Assembly: GCF_947507565.1 (NCBI RefSeq)
Contig: NC_089194.1
Location: 1,240,001 to 1,304,000 of the forward strand
Length of the DNA: 64,000 bases
Direction of reading: 5' to 3'
From: Oscarella lobularis
Taxonomy: Eukaryota > Porifera > Homoscleromorpha > Homosclerophorida > Oscarellidae
A model generated the notes under the pieces. It saw only the letters and a program-made list of their open reading frames with translations. It ran no database searches and was not told the DNA's origin. The translations under genes were made by a program, and so were the position numbers. Shown here one piece after another: positions 51,202-61,402 of this stretch; position 1 is the stretch's first letter; every line of letters begins with the position of its first letter.

Positions 51202-53421
51202 CTACATAGTGCTATTCAGAGGAGTGGATTCTTCCGTAGTCGTCGTCGAACTGTTTCCCGATGTTTCCGGTAATTTGATTCTGGAGTATCTCCCCAAGCA
51301 CCTACAAAAACGCCTCCACGTGCGCGACCAAAATTTTCTCGCCTCTGCCCACATCAGACAGTAGGTGGCCAAGGCAAATATGTACAAGTCGGCGAGAAAC
51401 AAATCAACGATGGCAATCGTCACCGCACTGACATCAAGCATTTTCTCCCGACACTCTACGGCATTTGACTTTGACTTGGGCTCTGCATTGACGCAAGCAG
51501 CATATTCATAATAGCTGCGTATAATCTTGATGTTCTCGTCCGTTCTAAGATAGATCGTAATCGTAGCCATAATAAAACTGAAGCAGAGGGGCATGAGAAG
51601 AGACTGAAGAAAGAATCGTTTCTGTATCAACTGATAGGCCTTATACACAGGCATCTTTTTGAAATTCTCCCCGAGGCCACGGTGAAATATTTTGGCCTAC
51701 AACGTAGGAAATCGCTCTGGTATACATTAATTATCATGTACGAATTTCTTACTTTGTGAAGTCTGTATATAATGAATGCTGACATGACGGTTCCTATCAG
51801 AATAATGACACTGCCAGGTAAAATGAACGTATGAAACATGAGTGGGAGTGTTGGAGGACTGCACATGATAGTAAACACGCTCGTCGACGAATAGGCGCCT
51901 CCGACTTTGAGCGACGTCGTCACAAGAGCACTCGGAAGAACAATTGATAGGACAAACTGGATGAAGAAGGTGAGCTTGCGTCGTGCCCGGTCAGTTTCAA
52001 GGGGAAACTTCCATACGACAATGAGAGTGTTGTAAATTGAGATAAGCCACCACATGAGTGACCAGATGTAGCCAAAGTGTCCAAGCAGTCCTAATCGGAT
52101 ATTTATTCTCTATTATAGGAATCAGGAATCAAAGATGTTCTGTACCTTGGACATTGCATAGAGTTGTCGGATCTTCCCACGATCCGATAAGGTCTTCGTG
52201 TTTGCAGTACGTCGTTTCTGGTGTAGCAAGAAGAGGAATTGCGGGAGCGACCACTAAAAGTCATATAATTCAGTTTGCAAACGGTCACCGAATCATAGCC
52301 CTTTACTGAATATTAAAAGGGCGATTGCGATAAAGAATCCAGACATTGTTTCGTAGGTAAATCTAAATATTTTGGTCGGATTTTTTCCGGGTAGGCTTTA
52401 GCGTCGTTACTTACAGCTTTGGAACTTTGCACCACGTGAAAACCACGGTCAAAAGACTCAACCAGCCAAATGCTACGGTCACAATCGTTGCACTCTGGTA
52501 GCCAGCGGAACTAATTGGAGTCTTCCACGCAGACTGATGGCACGGAGGCGAGCACTTCCGATAGTACCTGAAATGAGTACTGCCACTCGTCTTCACGAGA
52601 GGACTCGGACAACTCGAGTTTTGAGAATCGGAATCAGAAGAACTCGGTGACACGAAAGCGTTCTTCTGAGAGGAATTCCAATATTTTTCGCAGTTTGGAA
52701 TATCGAGGCATTCGGCGAATGAATATGAATTGATCGTACTCCACAGCTTCTCAATCGGTTTACACTGAGCGACGTTGTCTACCGTAAGACATAGCTGGCG
52801 AGTAACAGATGAACGAGAAGAGCCCCCAGATCCGCAGTCATCGAAAGCGTAATGACATAAGGGCTCCATTAATTTGCTTACGCAATGCGAGTCGACGCCG
52901 ATTAAGGGAGCATATTCTGGCAATTTTTTTAAAAGTTCATTTATCTTGGAAAAATCGCCGCAGCCTGAAACCGAAACGTTGCGACTCGAAGAATTTTCGG
53001 GGTCGGGTTTCCGAGACCATGTGGGAAAGTGGGATCTGCACATCGAACGATTGAGAACAGACAAGGAAATTTCTTGAGACGAGTTGCAACTGCTGGCACG
53101 ATTGGACGCAGAGTTCTATTGCGAAAGGGAAAAAAATCTGGAGAACTTTCGATTTCATTTTCTCCTCCCGGGCCCATACTCGAGTCGCGCTTTCTTCCGT
53201 GTAATCATGCAGGACGTTTTTCTACTGTACACGCTCACATTATGCTGCTTCCATGGATTAGCGTAATAGACGTAAATGGGTGTCGCCGTCGTTGCGAAGA
53301 GGAAAACGAGGCCCATTCCAAGAACGAGGGCTCCTCTAGTTGGTAGGCCCGGCTTTCGTTTGGAGAAAGAAAGCTGCGCTGAGGAATCGCCAATCGTCGT
53401 GCTAGCTGCCTCGTAGGACAT
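51202..53421 (-). CDS. Divergent Frizzled-like seven-helix receptor
   Basis: Exons 53180-53421, 52415-53089, 52307-52362, 52146-52253, 51753-52090 and 51202-51696 give 637 residues. A hydrophobic stretch near residues 30-50 (GALVLGMGLVFLFATTATPI) would be a signal anchor, not a cleaved peptide at the N-terminus. Residues about 81-250 form a Frizzled-CRD-like Cys-rich domain (CNSSQE, CRSHFPTW, CVSKLMEPLCHYAFDDC). KCSPPC precedes helix one. Seven membrane helices follow, including FGYIWSLMWWLISIYNTLIVVW and LFLADLYIFALATYCLMW, typical of the Frizzled/Smoothened class. The tail has RKFWSRTWRR but no clear KTxxxW. A Wnt-receptor role is not certain. Confidence 0.75.
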
Positions 53422-53911
53422 CGGCCTTTCTTCTGGGAGAGTTAGGGGAAGTATGACGGTTGTGACGCCCAAATTGAAACCGAAATTACACGTGACAGGT
53501 TGGAGGTCAGAGGCTCTAAATTATTTATGATCCTCGTGACTTTCGTTATATCATCATCATCATGTGCAGCAACTGCTACGAAATGGGGAGAAATTTTTCT
53601 GGACTGGAATTTCCACAGAAGTAATTTGAAGAACGCATTCAACGATATATGGCTCTAGGGTGGACCTAACTAATTTTTGAAGAACCAGAACCCCCAAACG
53701 GAATAGCTCAGGAAAATCTAGTCCATAAAATCTACCTATCTAAATTTCATTACCTCATACCATATTGCAATTGAAAAGAGGCGTCAACCTCCCTTGATTC
53801 TCATCCGGAGATGCATTGTCCTGAGAAATTAGCACTTGCACCTAAAAATAGAACCGTTAAAAATTTCAACGCTTTCACACTTGCAAACGGTCGCTCCGAC
53901 TCTCCGACGCA
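53422..53911. other. Divergent promoter region
   Basis: No gene was seen. The stretch separates the Frizzled-like gene (minus) from the first 20-cysteine gene (plus). A short ATCATCATCATCATG run lies near 53551. Confidence 0.5.
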
Positions 53912-54283
53912 ATGTACACGATTCTACTCATCGGCCTCATATCGATTTCCACCGCATTCTCGAGCGGCCCAACGACGCCGTCCTGCGTGCCGCCAGGCAG
54001 CGTGTGCTGCGGCACGTCGAACGGCGAGTACGCGAAATACTGCAACGAAACGTCCTTTCCGTCGTGCCAGAACTGCTGCTCGAAAAACACGACGGACGTC
54101 TGCACGAAGTCTTTGCCTCCCTTGTGCACGTGCTGCATTCCCTACGGAGCGACTTGCTGCCACGGCACGGGTCTCGAATGCATATCGTTGTATCCCAAGC
54201 TGCCCTCCTGCGCGGCCTGCTGCAACGCCAATGCCGTTCTTTGTCCTCTCGCACTCGACGCTGCTCAATGTAAGTGCGCTTAG
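53912..54283 (+). CDS. 20-cysteine secreted protein, copy 1
   Basis: An intronless frame of 123 residues. The signal peptide is MYTILLIGLISISTAFS. The mature part has 20 cysteines including five Cys-Cys pairs (VCCG, NCCS, TCCI, TCCH, ACCN) and ends QCKCA. Cysteine spacing is almost identical to copy 2 at 54510. It should be a compact disulfide-rich extracellular protein. No family was recognised. A signalling, protease-inhibitor or antimicrobial role is possible but unproven. Confidence 0.8.
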   Translation: MYTILLIGLISISTAFSSGPTTPSCVPPGSVCCGTSNGEYAKYCNETSFPSCQNCCSKNTTDVCTKSLPPLCTCCIPYGATCCHGTGLECISLYPKLPSCAACCNANAVLCPLALDAAQCKCA

Positions 54284-54509
54284 AGGAGGTGTGCGAGAAC
54301 AACGATGATGATGAATTGCTTCGTTGTCTCTGTTGAATGTTTTTTCTTGCATGCACGGCTGTCGTTCAAATATACAATATATCCCGATACGATTCCCGCG
54401 TTGTGCACAACTGATATGACGATATATAGAAATTCTTAGTAAATCTCTCCCTCTCGTGATCCGTGGTCCGGGCGGAGAATATCTCACGTGAGAGAGTTCC
54501 ACAAACGAG

Positions 54510-54875
54510 ATGCTCAAGTTTCTACTCGTCGGTTTATTGTCGATTTATATCGCTTTCTCGACGACGACGACGTCGTGCATTCCAGGAGGGAGCGCCTGTT
54601 GTGGCACGCTCGATGGTAAAATGGATAAATATTGCAACGAAACGCACTCTCCGTTGTGCCGAAATTGCTGCACCAAGAACGTCACGATGGCCTGCAACGA
54701 TCGAATTCCTCCCAAGTGCACGTGCTGCGTTGCCAATGGAGCGAGTTGTTGCCAAGGGACTGTAGCCGATTGCACGGTCAAATATCGAGATCTGCCGACT
54801 TGCAAGGCCTGTTGCAATACTACTGCCGCTCTCTGTCCTCTGCGACTCGGCGCTCTTCAATGCAAGTGCGCTTAG
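54510..54875 (+). CDS. 20-cysteine secreted protein, copy 2
   Basis: An intronless frame of 121 residues, with signal peptide MLKFLLVGLLSIYIAFS and 20 cysteines in the same order as copy 1 (ACCG, NCCT, TCCV, SCCQ, ACCN, QCKCA). Sequence between cysteines has diverged while spacing has not, indicating selection on the fold. Its 3' end and downstream flank have partial copies at 58050-58260 and 61015-61220, next to the complement-type genes. Confidence 0.8.
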   Translation: MLKFLLVGLLSIYIAFSTTTTSCIPGGSACCGTLDGKMDKYCNETHSPLCRNCCTKNVTMACNDRIPPKCTCCVANGASCCQGTVADCTVKYRDLPTCKACCNTTAALCPLRLGALQCKCA

Positions 54876-55261
54876 GAGGGGTGTGACGGCGCGAAACTCT
54901 TTATAGCGTCGGTTGCGTGGTTTTTTGAGTAGATAGCTGTTGTTCAAATGCAAAAAGTACCTTTATTAGACTCCAGTTAGCTCGTTTAGTAGCTGCCGTG
55001 AAAGCGTGTTTTCGTCCAGGAAAGAGGCACCTGTAGAGCGCGTTACCCACTGTAAAGTAGAACTATGAGATAGAGTAGATACCATTATTTTGCCATCCAT
55101 TCAACCATGATTCAACCAACCAAAAACATTACGCTAATGTAAATACAGACACTTGGCTACTAGAAACTCAACAGAGACTCAAAGAAGAATAGCATTTGCT
55201 TTCTTTTCTGTTTATGGAGCACGTTTGCATGTAGAACGTCCTTTAGAATTTAAGGGCGTTG
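54876..55261. other. 3' flank shared with duplication scars
   Basis: No gene was seen. Parts (TTGCGTGGTTTTTTGAGTAG, AGCTGTTGTTCAAATGCAA) recur at 58200-58240 and 61170-61215, so it belongs to the duplicated segment. Confidence 0.7.
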
Positions 55262-57866
55262 CTACTGTAGCAAAAGCGTACTTGAACACTGTGGAAAAGC
55301 GTCGTACTTCCACGTCCCATCTGCACTGCACTGTATCGTATTGTTCCCATTCAGTTTAAAGTCCAAGTTACACCTGTATGTAACCGTTTCGCCTATATCG
55401 AATCGACCGTCGTTTTCGGGCGTTCGCTGTCCATTTATGATAAAACCTGGATCAGGACAGTGCGTTACCATTGCATCTAAAGCGAAAAGAAGTATAGGTG
55501 CAAAGAATAAGGCTGTATGACAGAACGTTACGTTCACGGTATTTCTTTTTTTCGTCACAGGTTTTATTGTACGGTTTCACGAATATGTCTACTTCGCAGA
55601 TGGATAATATTCTGTTATTTCCAGGAACGTGTATAGACAAGTATCGCCCTGGAATGTAGTCATCGCAACGAACATCGTAGATTGTGTTCTTTGAAAGGGT
55701 GTCCTGTCGGTGCCCACATCGTGTGGCTTTAGATCTCTGTTCGTCATCTTCGCGTGCAACTGGCCGGTGCCAGTTTTGAGATACGTGAACTTCGAAACCT
55801 GCAATGCTCGTAATTTCACCCGAATGTTGAAGGTTTTTCAGATCATTTAGCTTGAATCTTTCAATCGAGTCCCTCCTAATTTCCTTGACGCCGTAAACAG
55901 TCACGCTGCTTACATTGTATTCCCGTCTCATACCTATCCAAAGACGAGGATTTTTCGTTCCAAAAACGATCTCGCCGTTGCTTATCGTTTTGAGACATGT
56001 CACTGAGCAGTCCTTCCATGACTGAACGCGCCGTCCATCAACAGAAAAATCACCAATCTGCCTTCCTACTCCTTTTGTGCACGATCTGGAAGACATCAAT
56101 CTAACCGTTTTGGGTACTTGGCATCCGCCTAAAAACCGTACACTTAGTTTGACAAGCCTAGACAATCAGAAGACTTACCGTAGTTTCGAATGCACCTTGG
56201 AGCTTTTCCATTCCACTGTCCATTAGGCATGCACACCAACTGATCAGCTCCTATCATATCATACCCATCAAAGCAAGAAAACGTAATATTATCAATATCG
56301 TATTTAGCGATTCGGCCGTTTAAGGGAGCTAACAATTTTGTACATGAAACGTCTAAACAGAAAAGTAAATAACTTTTTAATTCACGTGAACAACATACTT
56401 TTGCAGAGCGGCAAAGGCCCACTCCATTTGCCTTCAGGTAAGCACTTTCGTTTAGAATGACCTTGTAGAGCAAAGCCAGCTTGGCACTCATAATGAATGT
56501 ATTTGCCAACGTCATGGCGTTCCTCTGTTTCTACTATACGTCCATTTGCAGGATTTAAAGGACGAAAGCAGCCGTAATAACAGTCTGGCCTGCTTCCTCT
56601 CCACTTTCCCTCAGCACCAACACAAGTAAGCCTAAACGGTCCTTCATTCAAATTCAATGTTTGATATCCATCTTCGCAGGCAAGTTCAATTTCTGAACTG
56701 TCGCCATAGAACAACTTGTTACGTGCACAGAAACGTTTCTTTTCCCAAGATATTATGGTATTAGGTGGGCTTGGATTGAGACAACATTGATCTGAAAAAC
56801 AAAAGTGACGGATTAAATTCCTGCATGTCCTTAGCCATACCGCATTCCAAAGGCTGGCCGCTTAGACTACCGTCGCTCTTGCAAGTTCTATTGGTGTCAC
56901 CTCGAAGAACAGCAGCACCGTCTTTGCAAGAATATGTGATATTTTCTCCTTGGCAGGCCCTTCCAGTATCTGAAGTCTGTACAAATTCTTTGACAACAGG
57001 CAGAGAACATGATACTATAAAACGCCAGCAAGAATTTGAAATAAAGACAATGCTGTTCAGGCAGTATGACGTACCGGGGCATATGCACGTCGGTAAAATT
57101 TTCGGATTCCACACCGTTTTCCCTCTCTTCATAATACATTTCATCTTGGTAGATCCTTTCAATTCATATGGAGGATCGCAGCTAAATTTAAACTCAGCTC
57201 CAATTTTGCGACCCTTTTCGCTCTTTATCATTCTTTCACGAAGTAAATGAGGGGGTAGATAATCTAGTTTGTCGCACAATTTTTCTGTAGAACAGATGGA
57301 GCTAGATCAGTGCTCATAATAATTAACGCCTCTTCCGAACTCAACCTGTTGTTTTGAAGACGGCCTTAAAATGCCTTTCAGTCACTTTGCACGTAGTCCT
57401 CAGATCAACATACATATGTTGACCAGACGAGACGATTTCACGAGGTACCTGGCCGGACGTAAATGCGGCGATGAGTGGCTGCGATTTGCCTATTCCGTGG
57501 TAAATTTTGACAAAATCGCCTCTCGCCAGCATGAAATTTCGAATGTTTAGCTGTATCTTCCTTGTAGGCGAAGTGATTCGCCACGAAAACTTGAGACATT
57601 GCATGGCGAAATTCGTTTTCTTCGTCACCAATTGGCCCGTAATGCCCGTTAGCACTTTAGAGGACTTGAAGCTTCCTGAGAAGACGTATTAGATTGATAG
57701 CTAAAAAGGCCAGAGACGCAGAACTCTTCTCTTAGCAACATACACTGTATATATACTCACTTAGGCAGCAGTTGCATTTCTCCGATTTGCAGTCGAGTTG
57801 AGTAGAGCTGGAGATCAAAGCGAGCGTTGAAATCAGTAAAATGAGCCGTGCCATCGGGGACCCCAT
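55262..57866 (-). CDS. Secreted CUB-CCP-fucolectin-like protein
   Basis: Eight phase-1 exons (57761-57866, 57346-57675, 57075-57284, 56841-57014, 56399-56791, 56179-56352, 55559-56128, 55262-55476) give 723 residues. A signal peptide (MARLILLISTLALISSS) and a CUB domain (36-145) are nearly identical in layout to those of the next gene (58445-60823). Five CCP/sushi domains follow (146-462), then a discoidin/fucolectin-like (FTP) domain (463-645, ending GRYLSIHVPGNNRILSICEV) and a last CCP. There is no VWA, protease or membrane helix. A soluble complement-type recognition or regulatory protein is the natural inference; carbohydrate binding by the FTP domain is a family-based guess. Confidence 0.83.
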
Positions 57867-58049
57867 TCCGCGACGGCTTTTGCGTGAGACTGGGTTGTGC
57901 AGGGCGGATTGAGTGAGGTCGTTGGAGAGTAAGGAAGTGGGAGTGACGGACGTGGGGGATTTGGGGTCTCCCACCGTCTCTAATAGTCGATTGCGTCGTG
58001 TCGGGATCTATTCCGTTCGCCGCCTGCCTTTCCCGGGGTATAATTTCCA

Positions 58050-58165
58050 GGGTTGCCATGGAAGCCGATTGAACGGTCAAATATCCAAGTCTACCGATGT
58101 GCAAGGCCTGCTGCAACACTACTGCCGTTCTCTGTCCTGACTCGGCGCTCTTTGCGCTTAGGAGG
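58050..58165 (+). pseudogene. 3' fragment of a 20-cysteine gene, degraded
   Basis: AGCCGATTGAACGGTCAAAT, GTGCAAGGCCTGCTGCAACA and CTACTGCCGTTCTCTGTCCT repeat the 3' third of the gene at 54510, with a deletion near the end removing part of the last cysteine cluster. It lies between two complement-type genes with the same flank as 54876. Confidence 0.85.
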
Positions 58166-58444
58166 GGTGTGACGACCCGAAACTCTTTCATCGTTGGTTG
58201 CGTGGTTTTTTGAGTAGACAGCTGTTGTTCAAATGCAAGAAATGCCTTCATTGGACTCCAGATAGTGCGTTTAGCTGCAGTGCTTTCGAAAACAGGCGTA
58301 TGTATAGAGCGCGTTACGCAAGGTAGACTAGCTCAACTTCTCAGGGTATTAGCTAATATTTTGCCATCCAGTTAACCAACCAAGACAATGTGAAACTAAT
58401 TCAATACAAAAACAGACACGGGGCTACTAATAACGGCGAGAAAC

Positions 58445-60823
58445 TCAATAGAGGCTCAAAGGAGAAAAGCATCTGGCTTGAAAACAGTTTATGGAGGAAG
58501 TCTGTATTTTGTCTTCTATCCAATCAACGTAGTTTGCTACTCTAGTGTAAACACCGTAGGTGTCCTTCTGAGCACAACCAATTCCCCAACTGACAATTCC
58601 AGTAACAACGAATGGTCTTTTCAATTTGTTGTTGGTCTCTCGTCGAGACACAAACGGACCTCCACTGTCACCAGTGCACGCATCTTTCTCACCTTCTCCG
58701 TCTCCAGCGCAGAACATGTTGTCCGTTATTCCAATTGGATCCATATTTGTGCAGTTCTCGTAATCCGTTATAGGAATTTCAACTTGATATTGAACAGTTG
58801 AAAAGGTGACCTTCTCTCCACGAGCAACTTTCTTAGTTCCTCCCCATCCCACAACAGTTCCTACGACATCGCTTTGATACAGGTGCTCGTCTGCTGCTTG
58901 AGGCAAACACACTGGTCTTGCGTAAGGTCGAAACCCGATGCAGCAATTCAAATGCAGCAAAGCAATGTCGTTGTCAAACGTGGGAGTAACCAAACGGGTA
59001 TAGTTCATGTGAACTGAAATTTTGCGAACTGTATACGTTTCCTCGGTCTTCTCGTTGAGATAGCGATGTCTGTCTCCAACAACAACTAACAGCTCTTCTG
59101 GTTTTGCGTTATGATTTTTAACGCACGCAGCCGAAGTCAGAACAGTTTGCTCACCAATAATAGATCCTCCGCATATAAATGAAGTCGCACCATCGCGGAA
59201 TAAATAGAGGGCAACAACCCACGGCCAATCTCCGTCTTTTGCAAGACAGCCACCAACTGAGCGTCGGCTGCGACTCTGCGGAACACAAGCAGACGAATCG
59301 ACAAGCCCGCATTCTCCATAGTCTAGAAGTAAGACACAATAGTATTTTTCTCTGCGTTATTCAGTAAGAAGACTTACCAACTGTGATGCTAAATACTTTT
59401 TTGACAACGTTACTTATATCCACAACTTCTATCACACGGCTTTCTTGCTTGATGAGATTTTTAAGAGATTCAATACCAGCACCACGGTGAGGATCTTCAG
59501 TTTTTGGATCACGTATGACAAATGCGTACAAAATCACGTTTCTCTCTTTCATTAGTTGCTCGGCAAATCGTCCTGGACTACCTCCCGAGTTTGTGTAGCC
59601 GTCTGTAATGAGGAAAGCCGCTTTCGAGCACTCTCGTCTTTCCTTTGCGTCAACTGCAAATATTTTTTGGCGCAACTGTCGAAGGGCCTCACTTGTTCTT
59701 GTCGCTCCCCAGCAGAATTTGGTCAAGCTAAAAGAATTGATAGCTTCTATGACGTCACTTCCATTCAAAGAGTCAAACGTAAAGTGGATCTTCGCTTTGT
59801 CGTCATACGTCAAGAGTGCAAACCGGGCGTCTCCGTTGTCAACGTTGGAGAAAACGTTGACAATGGTTTTCACTAACTCGATGCTTTTACTAAAAAGCTT
59901 ACCCTTCATGCTCCTCGAACAGTCAACGGCAAAAGCAATGTCAACGCAACCGACTCCAACTTTGATGGAAGTTGGCGGCAAAAAACGTGGTACTATAAAA
60001 ACGGCAGCAGGACTTTGAAATAAAAAGAGCGCTGTTCAGGTGGTATAACCTACCGTAACTGGGGCGTGTGCACGTCGGTAAAGCATTTGGACTCCACACT
60101 GCTTTCCCCTTTCTTTTAATACACTTCATCTTAGTAGATCCCTTCAACTCATACGGATGAACGCAGCGAAATTTGAACTCTGCCCCAATTCTGCGACCAC
60201 TTTCGCTCTTTCTCGTTCTTTCACGAACTAAATGAGAGGGTAGATCATCTAGTTTGTTGCACAATCTTCCTGTAGTACAGATGAAGTTAGATCAGTGAGC
60301 AACGTCTCTTTCGCACTCAACCTGCTGTTTCATTGAAGGCAGCCTTAAAACGCCTTTCAGTCACTTCGCACGTCGTTCTCAGATCAACATACATATGTTG
60401 ACCTGATGAGACGATTTCGTGAGGTACGTGTCCGGACGTAAACGCGGTGATCAGTGGCTGCGATTTGTTCATTCCGTCGTAAATTTTGACGAAATCGCCT
60501 CTTGCCAGCAAGAGATCTTGAATGCTAAGCCGTATCCTCCTACCTCTCGCACTTGAAGTAATTCGCCACGAAAACTTGAGACATTGCATGGCGAGTTTCG
60601 TTTTATTCGTCACCAATTGGCCCGTATTGCCGGTTAGCACTTTGGAAGACTTGAGGCTTCCTGAAAAGACGTACTGTATTAGATCAATTAATAGCGAAGG
60701 AGGCAAGAGACACTCACTCGAGCAGCAGTCGCATTTCTCCGATTCGCAGTCGTGTTGAGTAGCGCTAGAGATCAAAGCAAGCGTTGAAATGAGTAGAACG
60801 AGCCGTGCCATCGGGGACCCCAT
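58445..60823 (-). CDS. Factor-B-like protein with inactive protease domain
   Basis: Exons 60718-60823, 60322-60660, 60054-60269, 59378-59992 and 58445-59322, all phase 1, give 717 residues: signal peptide, CUB (36-148), CCP (149-220), VWA (about 235-420) and trypsin-like domain (about 446-700). The VWA has an intact MIDAS (DCSRS, TDGYTN). The protease keeps an activation-type site RSVGG, the aspartate (NDIALLHL), the specificity aspartate and the serine loop (DACTGDSGGPF). Its histidine is replaced: TSAAC instead of TAAHC (codon at 59126-59128, Ala 491). CCP-VWA-trypsin is the architecture of complement factor B/C2; a CUB domain at the front is unusual. The protein is probably a non-catalytic complement partner. 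Confidence 0.85.
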
Positions 60824-61014
60824 TCCGTGGACGGCTTTTGCGTTGTAGAGGGCGGATCGAGTGGAGTCGTTGGAGAGTATAAGTGGGAGTGATGGGATGC
60901 GGGGGATCTGGGTCTCGCACCGTCTCTAATTTTAAAGAAGGAAGTCGATTGTGTCGTGTCCGGGATCTATTCCATTCGCCGCCAACTTTTTCCCGGGGTA
61001 AATTTCCAGGGTTG
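60824..61014. promoter_or_regulatory. Promoter region of the CUB-bearing factor-B-like gene
   Basis: The sequence upstream of 60823 (TCGTTGGAGAGTA, GGGATCTGGGTCTCGCACCG) is closely repeated upstream of 57866 (57915-57975). The two CUB-bearing genes therefore share promoter DNA by duplication. Confidence 0.55.
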
Positions 61015-61155
61015 CCATGCAAGGCACTGCAGCGGATTGCACAGTCAAATATCCAAGCCTGCCAATATGCAAGGCCTGCTGCAAAACTGCCGCCGTTCTT
61101 TGTCCTCTGCGACTCGGCACTTTTCAATGCAAGTGCGCTTAGGAGGGGTGTGACG
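61015..61155 (+). pseudogene. 3' fragment of a 20-cysteine gene
   Basis: CAAGGCACTGCAGCGGATTG, then codons for CTVKYPSLPICKACCKTAAV and LCPLRLGTFQCKCA with a stop, match the end of the protein at 54510. Signal peptide and first two thirds are absent. The shared 3' flank continues to about 61220. Confidence 0.87.
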
Positions 61156-61402
61156 ACGAAACTCTTCAGCGTTGGTTGAGTGATTTTTTGAGTCCACAGC
61201 TGTTGTTCAAATGCCAGAAAGATCTCAACTGAACTTCAGCCAGCGCGTTTAGCTACCGCGAGAGCGCGTTTGCGTCCAGAACTAAACCAGGCGGAGGAGG
61301 CGGAGGTACCTGTAGAGCGCGCGTTATAATAGGCGTGTTTACAGACAAAAACAAGACGCTAAACAAAATACAACAAAAATGCGTACTCTATGAATAGGAA
61401 AG

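Noticed and set aside
53924-54517. 197-codon minus-strand frame
   Set aside because: Antisense of the 20-cysteine gene; the plus-strand frame has a signal peptide, a paralogue and conserved cysteines.
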